Assembly: GCA_030549495.1 (NCBI GenBank)
Contig: JAUIRK010001029.1
Location: 372,001-436,000 of the forward strand
DNA from: Nectonema munidae
Taxonomy: Eukaryota > Nematomorpha > Nectonematoida > Nectonematidae
DNA: 64,000 bases
Direction: 5' to 3'
The position numbers and the translations under genes were made by a program. Shown one piece after another: positions 22,010-34,328 of the stretch (positions within the stretch are counted from its first letter, which is position 1; each line of letters begins with the position of its first letter). The notes under the pieces are model-generated. The model had not been told where the DNA came from. It made no database searches and saw only the letters and a list, made by a program, of their open reading frames with translations.

Positions 22010-23400
22010 TTTGATGTTACATATATATTTCAACTATGCTGAATTCAGTGGTGATGTCCATTTTTTATCAAAATCAATCAAACCTGTCAAAAAATTGATT
22101 TATATTTGACAGCTCATCTCAAAAAGGAACCTTTTATTTAAATAATTATATAAAGTTTTTTACACATGTATACCCATTTTCAAATATGCTGAATTCAGTG
22201 GTGATATTCATTTTTTATGAAAATCAATCAAACTTGTCAAAAAATTGATCTAAATGTGACAGTTCATCTCAAAAAGGAACTTTTTATCTAAATGATTATT
22301 CAAGTATGCTGAATTCAGTGGTGATATTCATTTTTTATGAAAATCAATCAAACCTGTCAAAAAATTGATCTAAATGTAACAGCCCATCTCAAAAAGAAAC
22401 TTTTTATCTAAATAATTATATAACGTTTTTTACACATGTATACACATTTTCAAATATGCTGAATTCAGTGGTGATATTCATTTTTTATGAAAATCATTCA
22501 AACCTGTCAAAAAATTGATCTAAATGTGACAGCTCATCTCAAAAAGGAACTTTTTATCTAAATAATTATATAAAGTTTTTTACACATGTATACCCATTTT
22601 CAAATATGCTGAATTCAGTGGTGATATTCATTTTTTATGAAAATCAATCAAACCTGTCAAAAAATTGATCTAAATGTGACAGCTCATCTTAAAAAGGAAC
22701 TTTTTATCTAAATAAGTATATATTTTTTTACACATGTATACCCATTTTCAAATATGCTGAATTCAGTGGTGATATTCATTTTTTATGAAAATCAATCAAA
22801 CCTGTCTACAAATTGATCTAAATGTGACAGCTCATCTCAAAAAGAAACTTTTTATCTAAATAATTATATAAAGTTTTTTACACATTTATACCCATTTTCA
22901 AATATGCTGAATTCAGTGGTGATATTCATTTTTTATGAAAATCAATCAAACTGTCAAAAATTGATCTAAATGTGACAGCTCATCTCAAAAAGAAGCTTTT
23001 AATTTAAATAATTATATAATGTTTTTTATACATCCATTTTCAAGCATGCTGAATTCAGTGGTGATATTCATTTTTTTTTATAAAAATCATTCAAACCTGT
23101 CAAAAAAGTTATTTACATATGACAGCTCTTCTCAAAAAAGAAACTTTTTATCCAAATAATTATATAATGTTTTTTACACATATACACTCATTTTCAAGCA
23201 TGCTGAATTCAGCGGTGATATTCATTTTTTTTTATAAAAATCAATTAAAGTTATCAAAGCATTGATTTATATATGATAGCTCATCTTAAAAAGAAACTTT
23301 TTATCTAAGTAATAATATAAAATTTTTTACAAGCATGCGTAATTCAGTGGTGGTATTCATTTTTTATGAAAATCAATCAAAACTGTCAAAAAATTGATTT
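22010..23400. repeat. Satellite array A, about 150-bp unit
   Basis: GCTGAATTCAGTGGTGAT recurs at about 22038, 22188, 22308, 22458, 22608, 22755, 22906, 23048 and 23202. A variant follows near 23333, and worn units continue to about 23700. Spacing is about 150 bp, with one unit near 120. Each unit continues with TCATTTTTTATGAAAATCAA and AAACCTGTCAAAAAATTGAT. Central units are more alike than outer ones. Confidence 0.9.
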
Positions 23401-23749
23401 ATCTCAAAAAAAGGATCATGCACGGTTTTTTGAATTAAAGAATTACGTTTAATATAAAGTATAGGGAGATGATGAAGTTAACCGTGTATGGCATTTTACA
23501 CACATATACCCGTTTTCAAGTAGGCCTGTGTTTACTGGTTATATTCCTCTTTTTTTTTATAAAAATTAGTCAAACCTGACAAAATAATTTAAATATGACA
23601 GCCCATATCAAAATTAAAATTTTTATTCTTATAAAAAGTTTTTTATACATTTCAAGTATGTAGAATTTAATGGTGATGTAATTTTTTATGAAATCAAAAA
23701 AACCTTTCAAAAAAATCTATAATTCACTCAAAATATTACATTTTACAGT

Positions 23750-24690
23750 AATTTATGTAACTCGATAGGACCTCCATCTTTTTGGCTACAAATTCGTTAT
23801 TGACTTGTAGTGTCTACGTCATATTATAATTTACAGTATGTAATTTTGCTATTCATTCCATGATGATCCTTTCTTGGTAGTTCGTTTTCATTAGAATTTT
23901 ATATTCTTCAATGTGTGTTCGAAAATTTTTTTATAATGATAAAATTACTTTTTTCCACTCTCAAAGCATTTTGATTAAACAATCTTTTGGATGATCTTAG
24001 ACTTTTTTATCAGTATCGTGTATTTTATTATCAGGCCTGAATATTTGTCAACCAATCTCATTTCAAAAGTTTTTTTCTGATGAATCATTCGTGATGTTGA
24101 TTGTTCAATTACAAAAAGTTGTCCACGTTCTTCATCTAAAAAATTATTTCTTTGACGCAAAAGGAAAAAGATGGACAAATTCAATTTAAATTAAAAATAT
24201 CTTGATAGTGACTAAATTCTCATATATTGGTATCTGAGCCATTTTTGATAAATCTGACCTATTCTAAATTTTCAGATTTCCTACCCATCTTAACTAAATG
24301 TTAATTGTAATCCTATATGATAAGCTATAGATTTAAATATTTTTCATTTGTAAAGGAGGAACTTCTTTTTCACAGTCAAAATCTTTTTGAAGCATCTATT
24401 ATATAATTAAACCACTTCCTAGTTCATTAGAATATGGTAGATCTTCCATTTAGTCAAGATACATATTTTTTTTAATTATTTGTTTTGATCACATGTTCTC
24501 TTTTAAATTAGTTTTCCACTTGGTTCCTTCTCTCATACAAATTTTCAAAAGATTTTATAATACGTTTTGTTTTTTTTTAAATAAATATTTCATACTCAGG
24601 ATGATTGTAGAAAGTATTATAAGCCAAAATATACAAAAAAAAAAAAGTATATTTTCACTATATATCTAATATGCAGCCATTTTTTGAAAA
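23750..24690. other. Spacer between the satellite arrays
   Basis: Single-copy within the element but repeated in its second copy (27,990-28,780). A minus-strand open stretch at 23975-24184 is not conserved as open in the other copy, so I do not treat it as a gene. Confidence 0.5.
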
Positions 24691-24699
24691 TTGTTTACA

Positions 24700-26370
24700 G
24701 TACTGATTTTCAGGCATACATTACTAATTCAATTTCCACTTCGAGGTATTTTTTAACCGTATTAGCCAAAATCCAATACAGAAATAAAGTAAGCATAGTC
24801 GATTTGGTATAAAACAGATATTTTATTTTTTTGAAAATATTTTTGAAGACAGTATCTAGAAGTAAACCGCAAATCTGATTGAAGCTTTCAGATATTTTAA
24901 AACCATTAATGCCAAAACTGAGTCCAAAAATGAAACCAGCATCTTCCATTTGGCATAAAAACAGATATTTTATTTAAATTTCAAAAATATTTCTGTAGAC
25001 ATTAGATGTTAATCGAACATTTGATTGATACTTTCAGACATTTAAAACTTCTAAATGAAAAAAATGATTTCAGAAATAAAAATTATCATGGTCGTATTGG
25101 TATAAAAACATATATTTTATGTAAAATTAGAGAGAATATTTTGGGATATAGTTTTACGACATAAACCGCAAATTTGATTGACACTTGCAGTAAAACCTCT
25201 AAATGCGAAAATTGTGTTCAGAAATGAAATCATCATGATCTATTTGCTATAAAAACATATTTTACATAAAATTTGAATCAATATATTTGAAAACAAATTT
25301 TAGAACTAAACGCTAATTTGATTGATACTTATAGGTATTTTCAAATTCAAACTGCAAAAATTGAGTCCATAAATGAAACTAGCATGGTTGATTTGGTATA
25401 AAAACATATATTTAATTGTAAAATTTGAATGAATGTTTTTGGAGACAATTTTTAGAAGTAAACCGCAAATTTTATTAACACTTATAAGTGTTTTCACATC
25501 CTAAATGTAAAAAATGAGTTCAGAAATCAAAACAGCATGTTTGATTTGGTATAAAAACATATATTCCATGTAAAATTAAGAGAATATTTTTGGAGATAGT
25601 TTTTAGAAGTAAACCGCAAATTTGATTGACATTGACAGATATTTTAAAACCTCTAAATGTGAAAAATGAGTTCAGAAATGAAAACAGCATTGTTGATTTG
25701 GTATAAAAACATATATTTCATTGTAAAATTTGAATTAATGTATTTGGGGACAATTTTTAGAAGTAAACCGCAAATTTAATTAACACTTATAGGTATTTTC
25801 ACATCCTAAACGTAAAAAATGAGTCCAGTAATGAAACCAGCATGGCCGATTTAGTATAAAAGATATATTTCATTGTAAAATTTGAATGAATGTTTTTGGA
25901 GATAATTTTTAGAAGTAGACCGCAAATTTGATTAAAACTTATAGGTATTTTCAGATCCTAAACGTAAAAAATGAGCCCTGAAATGAAACCAGCATGGCCG
26001 ATTTAGTATAACACATATATTTTATGTAAAATGTGAAGGAATGTTTTTGGAGACAATTTTCAGAAGTAAACCGCAAATTTGATTAACACTTATAGGTATT
26101 TTCAAATCCTAAATGTAAAAAATGAGTCCAGAAATGAAAACAGCATGACCGATTTAGTATAAAAACATATATTTTATGTAAAATGTGAAGGAATGTTTTT
26201 GGAGACAATTTTCAGAAGTAAACCGCAAATTTGATTAACACTTATAGGTATTTTCAAATCCTAAATGTAAAAAATGAGTCCAGAAATGAAAACAGCATGA
26301 CCGATTTAGTATAAAAACATATATTTTATGTAAAATTTGAAGGTATATTTTATTAGATATATTTTTGATC
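24700..26370. repeat. Satellite array B, about 150-bp unit
   Basis: AGTAAACCGCAAATTTGATT or close variants recur near 24866, 25163, 25458, 25612, 25766, 25918, 26069 and 26220, with worn units between. The unit also has ATGAGTCCAGAAATGAAA and TATAAAAACATATATTTTAT. The last two units (about 26020-26330) are nearly identical, suggesting recent local expansion. Confidence 0.9.
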
Positions 26371-26749
26371 AATCAAAATTTTGATTGACATTTTTTAAAA
26401 AGTAGCCATGATTATTTAAAAAATTAAATATATAAAGTGTTATTCGTTCCAAACTGTATATAATTATAAATTTTCAGGGTATTATATAATATAGATCCTA
26501 AGTTATAAGGTTAAGTACAGATAATGTCGAAATTTTGCTGAAAAATTTTAATTTTTGATTTTGATTGACAGTTTTGGACATGAAAGGGTCATTCAACTAC
26601 CATGAAAATAGTTTCAAAAGATGCAGCTAGCGATTTTAGGAAAAGTCACAAAATTTGAAGGGATATGATTCAGCCAATTTTCTACAATTAATTTTTTAGT
26701 GAAGGGGGGGGGGGCGTTTTACGCCCCCAGCACTAATAGGGTTAAATGA

Positions 26750-27360
26750 AAATTTTAAAAGGAAAAAAAATTAAATCGATGTACCATTTTGCAAAAAATA
26801 ATTCATAAAATTTTTAAATTATTTTGTCATTAATAATTTTTGATTTCGTAAATAATGATCAATCCTTCTCAAGGGTGTTTTTCTCAAATGATTCAAGCTT
26901 TGTAGGACCCTAAACATTCTTCAAATTAATTTATTTTTTACATATGAGCTTCTTTATGTTTGATTTAAAAACATAATGGGAAAATGATACACCCTAAATT
27001 GCACCTTCTAATTCAAATCTTATTGATATTTGTGCTCGTAAAATAAACGTTTCCAAAAATTCTTTTCAAATTCGTTTTCCTTAAAATAAATAGGGAAAAA
27101 CACTTACATATTTATTTACCTTTACATTTTACAACATATACATGGTAGAATTGAACAGGCTATATCAAAAGTTCCATCGACATTCCTAGACCATCTTTAG
27201 TGAACACTGTTTCTAAACGTTTATTAATGATAGCACTTAGGTTTCATAGATTGTATCTGCCCTAGTTTATGTGCCATTCTGAGCTTTCTCTACTTCGATA
27301 CCAACTGGTGATTACGTATGTTTAGTTTACGCGCTTTGCATACCCACAACAAGTTATAAC
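26750..27360. other. Unique spacer between the two satellite-bearing elements
   Basis: About 0.6 kb of AT-rich sequence with no recognised frame. It separates the TTAA duplications of the two elements. Confidence 0.4.
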
Positions 27361-27366
27361 TTTTAA

Positions 27367-29640
27367 ACTTATTAGTCCTGGGCTAAATTTGTCCGCTCAA
27401 GTACTGGGAGGGCGTAAAGTGCCCTCCCCTATTTTTCTCACATTAATAAGATTTTATAAATATTTTTAATGTTACATATATATTTCAAGTATGCTGAATT
27501 CAGTGGTGATATTTTTTTTTTATGAAAATCAATCAAACCTGTCAAAAAATTGATTTACATATGACAGCTCATCTCAAAAAAGAAACTTTATCCAAATAAT
27601 TATATATCAAGTATGCTGAATCCAGTAATCATATTCATTTTTAATGAAAATCAATCAAACCTGTCAAAAAATTGATTTATCTCAAAAAGAAACATTTTAT
27701 CCGAATAATTATATAAATTTTTTTACACACATATACCCATTTTCAAGAACGCTGTGTATCCTGGAGATATTCTTTTATTTATAAAAGTCAGTCAAACCTG
27801 ACAAAAAATAATTTAAATATGACAGCCCATGTTAAAATTAAAATTTTTATTCTTATAAAAAGTTTCTTATACATATATACCCATTTTCAAGTATGTAGAA
27901 TTTAATGGTGATGTTCATTTTTATATAATCAATAAAACCTGTCAAAAAAATTGATTAAACCTGTAAATCAATGTCAAATATATAAACATAAAAATAACTT
28001 CTTACATTATTTCTCTGGCAATTATTTTCTTAATTTATTTAATAAACCAACTTTAGGTGTTTAATTCACTCAAAATATTTCATTCTACAGTAACTTATGT
28101 AACTCGATAGGACCTCCATCTTTTTGGCTACAAATTCGTTATCGGCTCGTAGTCTCTACGTCATTTTATAATTTACAGTATGTAATTTTGCTATTCATTC
28201 TATGATGATCCTTTCTTGGTAGCTCTTTTTTCATTAGAAATTTATTTTCTTCAATGGGTGTTTGAAAAAAATTTTTAAGGGTTTATTTTGAACAGATTTT
28301 TTCCTCTCTCAAAGCATTCTGATTAAAGAATCTTCTTGATGATCCTAGGCTTTTTTTTTATCAGTATCGTGTATTTTATTATTAGGCCTGAATATTTGTT
28401 AACCAATCTCAGTTCAAAGGTTTTTTTCTGATGAATCATTCGTGATGTTCATTGTTCAATTACCATTTAAAAGATTCTCTCTTTGACGCAAAAGGAAAAA
28501 GATGGACAAATTCAATTTAAATTAAAAAATATCTTGATAGTGACTAAATTCTCACATATTGGCATATGTGCCATTTTAAATAAATCTGGCCTATTCTAAA
28601 TTTTTAGATTTCCTACCCATCTTAGTTAAATGATAATTATAATCCTAAATGATAAGCTATAGATTTAAATATATTTCATTTGTAAAATAGGAACTACTTT
28701 TTCATGGTCAAAATCTATTTTGATGCACCAAATATTAGATCATTACACCACTTTCTAGTTCATTAGAATATGGTAGATCTTCAACAAATCTGATTGAAGC
28801 TTTCAGAATTTTAAAACCATAAATGCCAAACCTGAATCCAAAAATGAAACCAACATCTTCTATTTGGCATAAAAACAGATATTTTATTTAAACTTCAAAA
28901 ATATTTCTGTAGACATTAGACGTAAATCGAACATTTGATTGACAGTTTCAGACATTTTAAAACCTCTAAATTCAAAAACTGATTTCAGAAATGAAACTAT
29001 CGTGGTTTATTTGGTATCAAAACATATATTACAATGAAAATTAGAGAGAATATTTTTGGAAATAGTTTTCAAACATAAACCGCATATTTTATTGACGCTT
29101 ACAGATATTTTCAAAAAGCAAAAACTGAGCCCAGAAATGTAACTAGCATGGATGATTTGATATAAAACATATTTAATCTAAAATTAGAATGAATATTTGT
29201 GGAGATAGTTTTCCCACGTAAACTGCAAATTTGATATTTTAAAACCTCTAAATGCAAAAACTGATTTCAGGTGTAAAATACCCTGGTTGATTTGGTATAA
29301 AAACATATTTCGTTGTAAAATTTGTATGAATGTTTGTAAAAAATGAGCCCAGAAATGAAACTAGCATGGCCGATTAAGTATAACAATTCGTTCAAAATTG
29401 TATATAATTATAAATTTTCAAGGTATTATATAATATAGACCCTAAGTTATAAAGCTAACTACAGACAGTGTCAAAATTTTAATTATTGATTTTGATTGAT
29501 AGTTTTTGGACATGAAAGGGCCAAAATTCAAACTACCATGAAAATGGTATTAAAAAGCGATTTTAGCAAAAGTCACGAAATTTGAAGGGATATGTTAAGC
29601 CAATTTTGTACAATTAATTTTTTAGTGAAGGGGGATAAGG
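27367..29640. mobile_element. Second, internally deleted copy of the satellite-bearing TTAA element
   Basis: It starts after TTAA with ACTTATTAGTCCTGGGC, then repeats the GTCCGCTCAAGTACTGGG and GGGCGTAAAGTGCCC block, A-type units (from about 27490), the spacer and B-type units. It ends AGTGAAGGGGGATAAGG before TTAA (29641-29644). Length is about 2.3 kb against 4.8 kb for the first copy, mainly through loss of array units and of part of the right terminus. Orientation is the same as the first copy. Confidence 0.75.
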
Positions 29641-30063
29641 TTAAGTCTTCACATATTTGCCATTGATGCTCATTGTATTTTATATTTTATTATATTCAAA
29701 GCAAAGGCGCCGGAATAAATTTTAGTTCTAGCTCATCCCTCCTACCAATTATTTTGAAATTTCTTTTTTTTTTTTATTTAAAAGACTTGTTTGGCGTGTG
29801 ACTAGACTTTCTATATTACTTTTCTTGTTTTGAAGTTAAATCTTACAATGAATATTTAAAATCTAATTTTTTTTATTAATTTTCAGATATATTAATGCGA
29901 ATTTGAGCTATATTTGATCAGAGGCAGTAATTTGAAAAAGAATAACAATAAATTTTTATCTTGGCAAATATTTTTTATAGCACATAACTATTCCTTTATA
30001 ATATTTTCTAAACATAATGTAAACAGTAAACAATCAAGTCTTTTATTCCAGAAATGAAATATA

Positions 30064-30393
30064 CAGTAGACCCTCGTTAAGTCGGACTACATTGGGGAGA
30101 AGGGTGTCCGACTATGCCGATTGTCCGACATAACAGACGGTCTACTATATATATATGGTAGAAAAAAATATTTCAAATTGGACGAATTTATACTTTGGAT
30201 AACGTCAAAATTTATAAGACCGCTAACTACCTATGAAGTAAAAAAATTAAATGCCTCCTTGTAAGCCAAAGCGAAATTAATGTTAATGAAAATGACCCCT
30301 TGTAAGCCTATGAGGGCAAATATTTGTATTCTCGGTCACGGTCCGACTTATCCGATATCCGAGTTATCAGGGTCCGAGTTAACGAGGGTCTTG
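30064..30393. mobile_element. Tigger-type MITE
   Basis: It begins TA|CAGTAGACCCTCGTTAAGTC and ends with the inverted GAGTTAACGAGGGTC before TTG|TA, on a duplicated TA. Sub-terminal GTCCGACT and TCCGA motifs recur at both ends. The 330-bp body has no coding sequence. A Tigger/pogo transposase elsewhere would be needed to move it. Confidence 0.75.
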
Positions 30394-30531
30394 TATTGAC
30401 ATAAGAAGGAAGGTAAGGCTTCGTTAAAAGAAGCTTTAATGAACAATATTCAACAAGTAAGCAAAATGTGTCTGAAATTCAGGAGGAGCGAGTTCTTTAT
30501 ATACACATGAAATCAATTAAGCGAGACGCTA

Positions 30532-30651
30532 ATGGCGAATCAGTTAATTGGTAACAATGATGAAGTAGGTGTAGTATTATCATTGCCACATGAAGGTAGT
30601 GACCAAGGTTATCCATTTACAAAGGTGATAGAGGCGATGAAGGATGAACAG
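30532..30651 (+). CDS. Candidate first coding exon of an unknown gene
   Basis: From an ATG at 30532 the frame runs 40 codons (MANQLIGNNDEVGVVLSLPH, then EGSDQGYPFTKVIEAMKDEQ) to a near-perfect splice donor, ACAG|GTAGGT, at 30651/30652. Codon composition is balanced compared with the flanks. I do not recognise the sequence, and the region to 31750 offers no clear next exon. It might instead be an exapted or transposon-derived piece. Confidence 0.3.
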
Positions 30652-30669
30652 GTAGGTACAAGCGAAGAT

Positions 30670-31250
30670 GAAGTTCAAGCAAAATACAATTACCACATAT
30701 ATACCATCTGTATTTTTAGATATTCATTCTATTTAATGTTTTAGTTTTTTTTATCGAGATTGCTTTGAATAGTTGGCAATGTTTTCACCACACTTTGCTT
30801 AAAATTTAGTACAAATAATTCCATTTTCATGTAATTTGTAGTGTATAACTTAAGGAATGGAATAGCTAATTTATATAAATTTAAAGTTTGTACAATATTT
30901 CTTTCAAAAATTTTAAATATTCAATTTCTTTTTAAAAGGGCCACATTTAAATTCACGGAATCATACCTGTCAATTCATTGACCCAAGTCCTAAATATATT
31001 TTCAAACAATTTACTTTACTAACTGAATATATGTGTAAGTAGAAAAGGAAGATTATATAAGATAATTCTGTGTTAATAATCTAGCATGGTAAAGTTTCAT
31101 TGCTAAAAATTTTAAAATTTAATTTTAAGCATCAATGCATCTCAGTACAGGGTAATCAATCCACCTAACTAATTCCTTTGATATGAACCAGGCTTGTTGA
31201 CAATTAGTGAGATGAGAGGCTGAGAAATATCTTTTAGCTCCTAATCAAAA
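30670..31250. other. No recognised feature
   Basis: AT-rich. No clear downstream exon for the candidate at 30532 was found. Confidence 0.35.
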
Positions 31251-31261
31251 AATATTGTATC

Positions 31262-31297
31262 AGATAGTGGGGTTGTCGAATAAATGAGGTCTGACTG
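31262..31297. mobile_element. Isolated Tigger/pogo terminus
   Basis: GTCGAATAAATGAGGTCTGA followed by CTG|TA is the inverse of a pogo-type start (CAGTCAGACCTC). No partner end was identified with confidence. A possible one, TACAGGGTAATC near 31145, is too different. Confidence 0.4.
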
Positions 31298-31789
31298 TAT
31301 TGCAAATGAGTCCTCTAATCCAACCCTTTCCATATGGTCTTTAGAAGACAAAACATTTTTAACCTTCGAAGACCAAATACAGAATCGGCTCAACCAAAAA
31401 TTCTGTCTCTTAAAGATTTACAAAGTAGATCATTTTTAGTCATGGTATAAAACCTTGACTTGGTTAGATTATAGCATATATAGCGATAGAAACAGCAACT
31501 GTGACCATCTGTTTCAATAACTGCTAAATGGCAATAAGGAGGGATAAAGCCTTAATTATATCTGATGAGTAGTGATCGATCATATATGAATGATTTTGTT
31601 CTCTTGTTGAACTTGAAGAGTGCTTTACAAACTTTCTAAAATTTTCGGGTCTCTATAATTTTTTAATAGCTCGAGGACTCATTTAAAACAAAATCAATAT
31701 AAACTACTGTACTAAAAAAATTGGCACAAGTGTTTATTCAAAAATTGTCTGAATAATCCAATCAATGTCAATGGGATGGATGCATCTGT

Positions 31790-32900
31790 TGTCTAAGCCA
31801 GTTTGTCTAAGTTTGGTTCTGTTTTGTCCAATGCAAGTTATATCATTACTCACTTCCTATCTGTTTCAGGATTTGGTTTCAATGGCAAATAGAGTTGAAA
31901 ACACTTGCTCACAATCATATGTAGTGGCAAATCAAATCAGAACTTTCAGAGCTTCTTTGCAACATTAGCATAGGACTCTCCCATTTCAATTTAAAGATCG
32001 CTATGAGAGATTTCACAAAAAACATATTTTGTACCTCCTCATCAATCAAATCCATAAACTGTTCTTGAATTAATAAGTCCTCCAAGGCCAGATTAGAGAT
32101 TATTAATCAAGATTATAAACGAGTTTTTGATGTTAGGAAAATAAAGAGAAATTTCTTGGCTAAGACAATGTTTTATGGCCTCTAGGACATCTTCATTGAT
32201 GAAAATATGTTGGAAAATTAAACAACATTTTCTTATGGGGCCAGTTGTACATTTATTACATTTTTTCATCTAAGAATGCCATAATTCCAACTTCATTTCA
32301 AAAACTGTCAATTTTTATTACGGAGGAGTACCCTGATCTCTTTTTCTTGCAGCGCAAGGTTAAGGGAATTCATAGATTCAAATGGAAAGCCACCCCACGT
32401 TTAAGTGCAGCAAGAGTTTTTCAAATTAGGAATTATTTTCTTTCATAACTTTGAAAACAAACAAGAGTCGCTCCTAGTGCATATTCTGTCCACCTCAGAT
32501 ATTTTTCTTTCAGTTATATGCTAAGAGTTTCGCAAAACAAAAAGTTGTCTACCAGGTACTTGTCATATACATATTGTACGTAAACGCAAGGCTGAGCTAA
32601 GTTTGGAACATCTGTCGTTTCGTCATGCTGAATTGGGAAAAAGTTGAATATCGAATTCAGAATCAATAAAACTAACTCTGATATTATGTTATTAGATATC
32701 TCTCCTATTAGCCTTCTAACGGTATCGTTTGACATGAATATTTGCTTCTACTTTACAAGTTCAGAACTTCTTAACACTTTCAATTTGATATCTTTGCAGC
32801 AAGGTAATATCAACATTCAACAGTTGTCCTATGTTGTGGGACTTTTTAGCAACAGTTATTTTTTGAAACTTTATATATGTCTTTCCCCTTAATACTTTGT
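31790..32900 (-). pseudogene. hAT transposase relic (ZBED/SCAND3-like type)
   Basis: Reading right to left, the frames give AKKSHNIGQLLNVDI (the hAT 'a+..kphtiGe.Li.P' block), then MSNDTVRRLIGEISNNI, the matching IQHDETTDVPNLAQPCVYVQ and NFLFCET around 32514-32735. Near 31890-31950 comes the C-terminal TYDCEQVFSTLFAIETKS, matching the s.Y.CE..FS.l...KtK.R dimerisation block. This is the order of hAT transposases related to the host genes ZBED5 and SCAND3. HDETTDV holds the first catalytic Asp. Many stops and frame changes lie between the blocks, so it is dead. A recent-looking RTE LINE lies on its 5' side. Confidence 0.7.
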
Positions 32901-32904
32901 AAAA

Positions 32905-33820
32905 GCATTCCTATGTTATCAAACTTGGATTTTTGCAATCGTTCAGCTTGACGTAGCCATTTTGGATTATTGTTCCTTTAGAGAGTTTTGAGGAAATTTA
33001 TTTTAATTTAATTCAAAAATTGGCAAAAAAAGTTTTTCCTTTTACTAGAAAGCGCAATTTAAAAAAGTTTTGTGGAAAACCTTCTCCGTTAATCGAATCA
33101 GAACCTCCAACCACAAGAGAAGTCTAAAAAACAGCAACCCGGATACAAAAGAATATGATTTTTCGAAAATTATTGGTAAAAAATCACAATATTTGGAATA
33201 AATTTGCTTACAAGCTTAAAATATCAATAGAAAGTCGCTTACAACAAAACAAGAACAAAATTCGGAGGAAAAATTTGGCAAATTTTTGATATTGTACTTC
33301 TAAGTTACGAATTCGGTTTTTAATGATAATGCAGTAAAGTGCAAAGTTGAAAACTGTATCCAAAAACATATAGTTTGTACCTCTCCCCCAAAAAAGAAAG
33401 TTCTAGTTGAAGAAAAAGTGTATTTGAAAAATCAAAGGGCAAAAATTGGGAGTTAAGGTTATTATCAGTTAGGAGCTCCTGATAGAAACACTACCAAAAA
33501 GCATGATAAAAATACTTCAAATTGAAAGCCATCAGATTCAGCTCTCAAAAAAATGAAACGGTTAAAGAGACTTTATTTGCATATACTTGTGACAATTATT
33601 TCATGAGTCATAGTTCGAAAGAAAAAGATTATGATCTCAGCGATATAAACATTTCACCAGAAAAATCTCCCAGATTCTTACAGTTTTTTGAAGACACCTA
33701 GGTTTGCCATTGAAGCCATAAGAGGATATATTTCTTCGTCTCTTGCTGCAAGTCTTGCTAACGCTCTTTTGATTGAAACTGACAATCGAGGCTTCTAGCT
33801 TAGTATATGGATTTGAGTTA
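32905..33820. other. Probable worn 5' part of the hAT relic; nothing certain
   Basis: AT-rich with no block I can assign. Position suggests the decayed N-terminal region of the minus-strand hAT element. Confidence 0.3.
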
Positions 33821-33909
33821 GACACCAGCATCAACATCATCATCCATCTTGCCTTCTAGGCCTGGTTATTGTTCCCAAAGAGTCGGGGTCAACCAGTTTC
33901 CTGCAACAA

Positions 33910-34206
33910 CTACGCCATTTCATGCTTTCTTTGGCAAATCACTTCATTCCGTGCTTTCTTTGGTCTTTCTCTCTTCATCTTTCCACCAATCAATTCATCT
34001 TTTATCTTCTTTACAACGTTCCCTTCGGACATCCTTTCGACATGACCAAACCAACGTAATCTATTCTCTTCTAAATGCACTTCTATACCCTCAATTCCAA
34101 TTTTCTTTCTCAACACATCGTTGGCAATCCTATCTTTCAGCGTCTTTCCGCAAATCATTCTCATCTCAGTTGTTTGTAGCCTTCTCGCGTCAGCCTTCTT
34201 CATCAC
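33910..34206 (-). pseudogene. RTE LINE, C-terminal domain
   Basis: The frame gives MMKKADARRLQTTEMRMICG, then RWFGHVERMSEGNVVKKIKD and MKRERPKKA. The family C-terminus typically reads m..adeRrL..tEmrmlR.mcG.tl.D.i.N...., then LRWfGHV.Rm........, then R.RGRPkk.W, which this matches. It follows the RT and Cys/His segment after a frame change near 34210-34330. Confidence 0.8.
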
Positions 34207-34328
34207 CCAGCATTCAGAACCGTAACAAATCGTGCTTCTAACGCAAACTTTATACAGTCTTGCTTTTAGTTCGTCAGATAAAAAATTTCCACACAGTAAG
34301 CCGGATAATTCCTTAAACTTTTTCCAAC

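Larger units (their letters stand above)
21906..26741. mobile_element. Large gene-less TTAA element (piggyBac-like ends) filled with satellite arrays
   Basis: The left terminus CCCTATTAGTGCTGGGC and right terminus CCCAGCACTAATAGGG are perfect inverted repeats over about 16 bp. Each abuts TTAA (21902-21905 and 26742-26745). Just inside are facing poly-C and poly-G tracts within GGGGGCGTAAAGTGCCCC and GGGGCGTTTTACGCCCCC. The 4.8-kb body has no transposase. It consists of about ten roughly 150-bp units (22010-23400), a spacer (23750-24690) and about ten units of another roughly 150-bp repeat (24700-26370). TTAA plus CCC ends are diagnostic of piggyBac-type transposition, so I infer a non-autonomous element moved in trans. 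A shortened second copy follows at 27367-29640. Confidence 0.75.

Noticed and set aside
23975-24184. Gene within the satellite element's spacer
   Set aside because: The corresponding region of the second copy is deleted and shifted, and no domain is recognisable.
22010-26370. CRISPR-like or protein-coding repeat array
   Set aside because: Unit length near 150 bp, no unique spacers, no open frame, eukaryotic context and TTAA ends; it is satellite inside a transposon.
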